Part shown: positions 5,039 to 6,737 of the stretch, piece after piece | Layout: each line of letters opens with the position of its first letter | How positions within the stretch are numbered: position 1 is the stretch's first letter | Assembly (NCBI GenBank): GCA_021850555.1 | Contig: JAJZLX010000678.1 | Location: 1-6,737 of the forward strand | Length of the DNA: 6,737 nt | Reading direction: 5' to 3' | DNA from: Pseudomonadota bacterium | GTDB lineage: Bacteria; Pseudomonadota; Gammaproteobacteria; Steroidobacterales; Steroidobacteraceae | Notes under the pieces: generated by a model | Told to the model about the DNA's origin: nothing | Databases searched by the model: none | The model's input: only the letters and a program-made list of their open reading frames with translations | Position numbers and translations under genes: made by a program

Positions 5039-6628
5039 TCAGGCCTGCGGAGGAGAGATCCCGCTCTCCGGCGGCGGCTGGTAGCGGTAGTACCTCTCCT
5101 CGGCGAGCGCATGATACAGCGGCGGTGTGAACAGGCCGGCGACGCGCGAGGAGGCGAGCGCCACCGCCATCAGCGGGATCACCATTGCCGTGCCATTGGT
5201 CATCTCCATCACGATGACGAACGAGGTGAGCGGGGACTGAGTGACCGCGGCCAGATACCCCGCCATGCACAGTGCGATCACCGCCGCCATGGACGTCCAG
5301 GAGAACATCGCATGCACCCACTGCGCGATGCCCGCCCCGATCGCGAGCGAGGGGGAGAACAGTCCGCCGGGGATCCCCACCAGGTTGGTGAGCACCATGG
5401 CCACCCACTTGGTCGCGCCAAAAGCCATGCTGAGCGGCGCGGTGCCGTGCAGGAGCGCCCGCGCCTGGTCGTAGCCGCTGCCCCAGGTCTGGCCGTGGGT
5501 GGCCACACCGATCGCCGCGATCACCAGCCCGCACGCCGCCGCCCACCACAGGGGCTTGCCGGACTTGAAATCGCGCAGCCGCGCCGGCAGCCACCGCCGC
5601 CAGTGCAGCAGCGCGTAGGTGAACGCCGCCCCGAGCAGCCCGCATAGCACCGTCGCCACGATCACCGGCAGGACGAACGCGAAGCTCACACTGGAGGTGA
5701 CGTTGAGCTGACCAAAATAGAGGTAATTGCCCGCCAGGGCGACCGTGGTGAGGCCGGCGAACACCGCCGCGGTGATCATCGTGCCGTTGGTGCGCGTCTC
5801 GAAGTTGCGCGCCAGCTCCTCGATGGCGAAGATCACCCCGCCGAGCGGGGTGTTGAACGCGGCGGAGAGCCCGGCGGCGGCGCCCGCGAGCAGCAGCCGC
5901 CGCTCGAGCGCCTGGGTGCGCTGCGGATAGAAATGGCGGGTCTCGGCCATGATGGCCGCGCCCAGGTGCACCGTCGGGCCCTCCGGCCCGATGCTCAGCC
6001 CGGCGAGAAACCCGAGCACCGACATGGCGACCTTGCCGATGATGATGCGCAGCCCGAAGAAGTACTTCATCATCAGCGAGCCGTCCTTCTCGCGCGGGCC
6101 GTGGATCGCGGCGATCACCTGCGAGATGCCCCCGCCCTCGGCGCCGTAGAACCAGCGCCGCGTGCAGTAGACCGCGAGCACCGTCAGGCCCGGGGTGATG
6201 CCGAAGGCGAGCCAGGCGCGCCCGTGGATCCAGCCGCGGAACACATCGTAGGCATCGGCGGTCCAGCGCGCGTACAGCACCCCCATCAGGCCGACGACCA
6301 CGGCCGCGATCCACGGCAGCCCCACCTGCAGGAACAGGCGCCGGGTGTTGCTGTTGACCCGGCGAAAGAAGCGATCGCGGAGCGAGCGCACGTGCACGTG
6401 CACCGCGGGCGCATCGAGCGGTACGAGCGGTTCGGGCGGTTCGGGCGGGTGCGCCGCGGCACTGGGCGCGTCAGGGTCGGAGTTGGATTTGGTTTCTGCC
6501 TCGGGCAGGGGCAAGTCGGGCTGGGAAGGTTCGGACACTTTAAGCGGCGCCTGGGTCCCCGAGCAGGTTCGGGAAGCTGCGTATCTTACAGGAAAGGCGC
6601 CTCGATGAGGCGGCCCAGTCTTGTCCAA
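5039..6628 (-). CDS. ClC-family chloride channel / H+-Cl- antiporter
   Basis: An inner-membrane anion transporter of the ClC family, 529 aa from the TTG at 6628. No CBS domains follow the membrane part. Signature elements appear in order: first filter motif GGGIS (165-169) where GSGIP is usual; GPEGP (214-218), whose E216 matches the external gating glutamate E148 of E. coli ClC-ec1; AAGLSAAFNTPLGGVIFAIEE (251-271), whose paired glutamates E270/E271 match E202/E203, the latter being the internal proton glutamate; GIPGGLFSP (418-426), the GxFxP motif; and Y505, matching the filter tyrosine Y445. Both glutamates argue for proton-coupled exchange rather than a passive channel (family inference). 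Residues 1-100 are Pro/Ala-rich and not conserved. Neither candidate start (TTG 6628, GTG 6538 giving 499 aa) has a strong Shine-Dalgarno; I favour 6538, because 6539-6628 holds hairpins and part of a direct repeat. ClcA or ClcB cannot be told apart with confidence. ClC antiporters assist extreme acid resistance in E. coli; the role here is unknown. Confidence 0.94.
   Translation of the reverse strand: MDKTGPPHRGAFPVRYAASRTCSGTQAPLKVSEPSQPDLPLPEAETKSNSDPDAPSAAAHPPEPPEPLVPLDAPAVHVHVRSLRDRFFRRVNSNTRRLFLQVGLPWIAAVVVGLMGVLYARWTADAYDVFRGWIHGRAWLAFGITPGLTVLAVYCTRRWFYGAEGGGISQVIAAIHGPREKDGSLMMKYFFGLRIIIGKVAMSVLGFLAGLSIGPEGPTVHLGAAIMAETRHFYPQRTQALERRLLLAGAAAGLSAAFNTPLGGVIFAIEELARNFETRTNGTMITAAVFAGLTTVALAGNYLYFGQLNVTSSVSFAFVLPVIVATVLCGLLGAAFTYALLHWRRWLPARLRDFKSGKPLWWAAACGLVIAAIGVATHGQTWGSGYDQARALLHGTAPLSMAFGATKWVAMVLTNLVGIPGGLFSPSLAIGAGIAQWVHAMFSWTSMAAVIALCMAGYLAAVTQSPLTSFVIVMEMTNGTAMVIPLMAVALASSRVAGLFTPPLYHALAEERYYRYQPPPESGISPPQA
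6558..6573 (-). other. Small hairpin in the ClC leader or N-terminal extension
   Basis: CCCGA (6558-6562) and TCGGG (6569-6573) flank a 6-nt loop. It lies between the two candidate ClC starts (6628 and 6538), ending 20 bases before the GTG at 6538. A stem this short is weak evidence alone, but it is one of two hairpins in the same 90 bases. Confidence 0.25.
6598..6612 (-). other. Six-bp stem with triloop in the ClC leader or N-terminal extension
   Basis: CGCCTC (6598-6603), GAT loop, GAGGCG (6607-6612). In the minus-strand sense the stem is followed by CCTTTCC, too short a pyrimidine run to call a terminator. It sits within the region that would encode only poorly conserved residues if translation began at 6628, and fits an untranslated leader better. 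Confidence 0.3.
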
Positions 6629-6646
6629 CGAGGTATGAGCCTGGAG
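6624..6646. repeat. 23-bp direct repeat, copy 1
   Basis: Shares 22 of 23 bases with 6660-6682, including the exact 18-bp core CGAGGTATGAGCCTGGAG (6629-6646); the one difference is A6628 versus G6664. The repeat covers the TTG at 6628 that would be the furthest upstream ClC start, which makes that start less attractive. Confidence 0.75.
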
Positions 6647-6659
6647 AGTGGGGCGTGAT

Positions 6660-6682
6660 TCCAGCGAGGTATGAGCCTGGAG
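6660..6682. repeat. 23-bp direct repeat, copy 2
   Basis: The second copy begins exactly 36 bp after the first, with a 13-bp unrelated spacer. No third copy is found 36 bp to either side. Two copies on this spacing suggest a tandem binding site for a regulator ahead of the ClC gene or of a divergent gene to the right. The spacer is too short and the copies too few for a CRISPR array. Confidence 0.75.
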
Positions 6683-6699
6683 CCGCCGAGGAAGGCGGC
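6682..6699. other. Six-bp hairpin next to the direct repeats
   Basis: GCCGCC (6682-6687), loop GAGGAA, GGCGGC (6694-6699). It directly abuts the second direct repeat. No T-run on either side, so it is not called a terminator. It could be chance in GC-rich DNA. Confidence 0.25.
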
Positions 6700-6729
6700 C
6701 GGCCAGGGGGTTGGGGTGGAGCGATCATC

Positions 6730-6737
6730 ATGCGGGA
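6730..6737 (+). CDS. Possible start of a divergent gene (first codons only)
   Basis: A plus-strand ATG at 6730 is preceded by GGAG (6718-6721) with eight bases between, an acceptable ribosome-binding arrangement. Only ATG-CGG and two more bases fall in the window, so nothing can be said about the product. If real, the region 6540-6729 is a divergent promoter region with the direct repeats in its middle. This rests on one start-site pattern only. Confidence 0.25.

Noticed and set aside
6388..6403. Alternating GTGCAC palindrome run
   Set aside because: It lies within the ClC frame and encodes VHVHV with GTG and CAC codons, so it is most simply a coding by-product.
6581..6592. TAAGAT as a -10 element for the ClC gene
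   Set aside because: It matches the -10 consensus at four of six bases, but no -35-like hexamer lies 16-18 bp upstream.
6624..6682. Direct repeats as a CRISPR array
   Set aside because: There are only two copies, the spacer is 13 bp, and no cas gene is visible.
6539..6737. Fluoride riboswitch ahead of the ClC gene
   Set aside because: Fluoride riboswitches do precede some ClC genes, but I could not find their conserved pseudoknot sequences. The protein also has GPEGP rather than the altered motif of fluoride exporters.

Overview
The window looks like part of a chromosome from a high-GC Gram-negative bacterium, most likely a proteobacterium. The base composition is roughly two thirds G+C by eye, and Leu-Glu-Arg is repeatedly written CTC-GAG-CG. 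The two envelope systems present are a ClC-type anion transporter and a tripartite RND efflux pump of the MdtABC type. The species cannot be named from the sequence.

Every confident gene lies on the minus strand, so transcription runs from high to low coordinates. At the right edge (about 6540-6737) is a non-coding stretch with two copies of a 23-bp direct repeat (36-bp period), several small hairpins, and a possible start of a divergent plus-strand gene at 6730. Next comes a ClC chloride channel/antiporter gene (6628 to 5039; 6538 is an alternative start). A 172-bp spacer follows, with a bulged 10-bp hairpin and a tandem 10-bp repeat.

The rest is an efflux operon: an MdtA-like periplasmic adaptor (4866 to 3445), an MdtB-like RND pump subunit (3448 to 323) and the first 108 codons of an MdtC-like second RND subunit (326 to beyond the left edge). 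Adjacent pump genes overlap by 4 bases (ATGA, then GTGA), the usual sign of translational coupling and fixed subunit stoichiometry. The two RND proteins should form a heterotrimer in the inner membrane, with the adaptor bridging to an outer-membrane channel that is not in this window. No two-component regulator of the BaeSR kind is visible either.

The protein content is conventional. The less ordinary signals are in the non-conserved DNA: a perfect 12-bp inverted repeat whose downstream arm ends three bases before the mdtB-like start codon; a perfect 18-bp palindrome about 25 bp further into the adaptor gene, both within an atypical Arg/Ala-rich tail of the adaptor; the direct repeats ahead of the ClC gene; a tandem decamer ahead of the efflux operon; and a non-canonical GGGIS anion-filter motif in the ClC protein. 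I do not see a wholly new system. The strongest leads are RNA-structure control inside the efflux operon and the unusual ClC filter.
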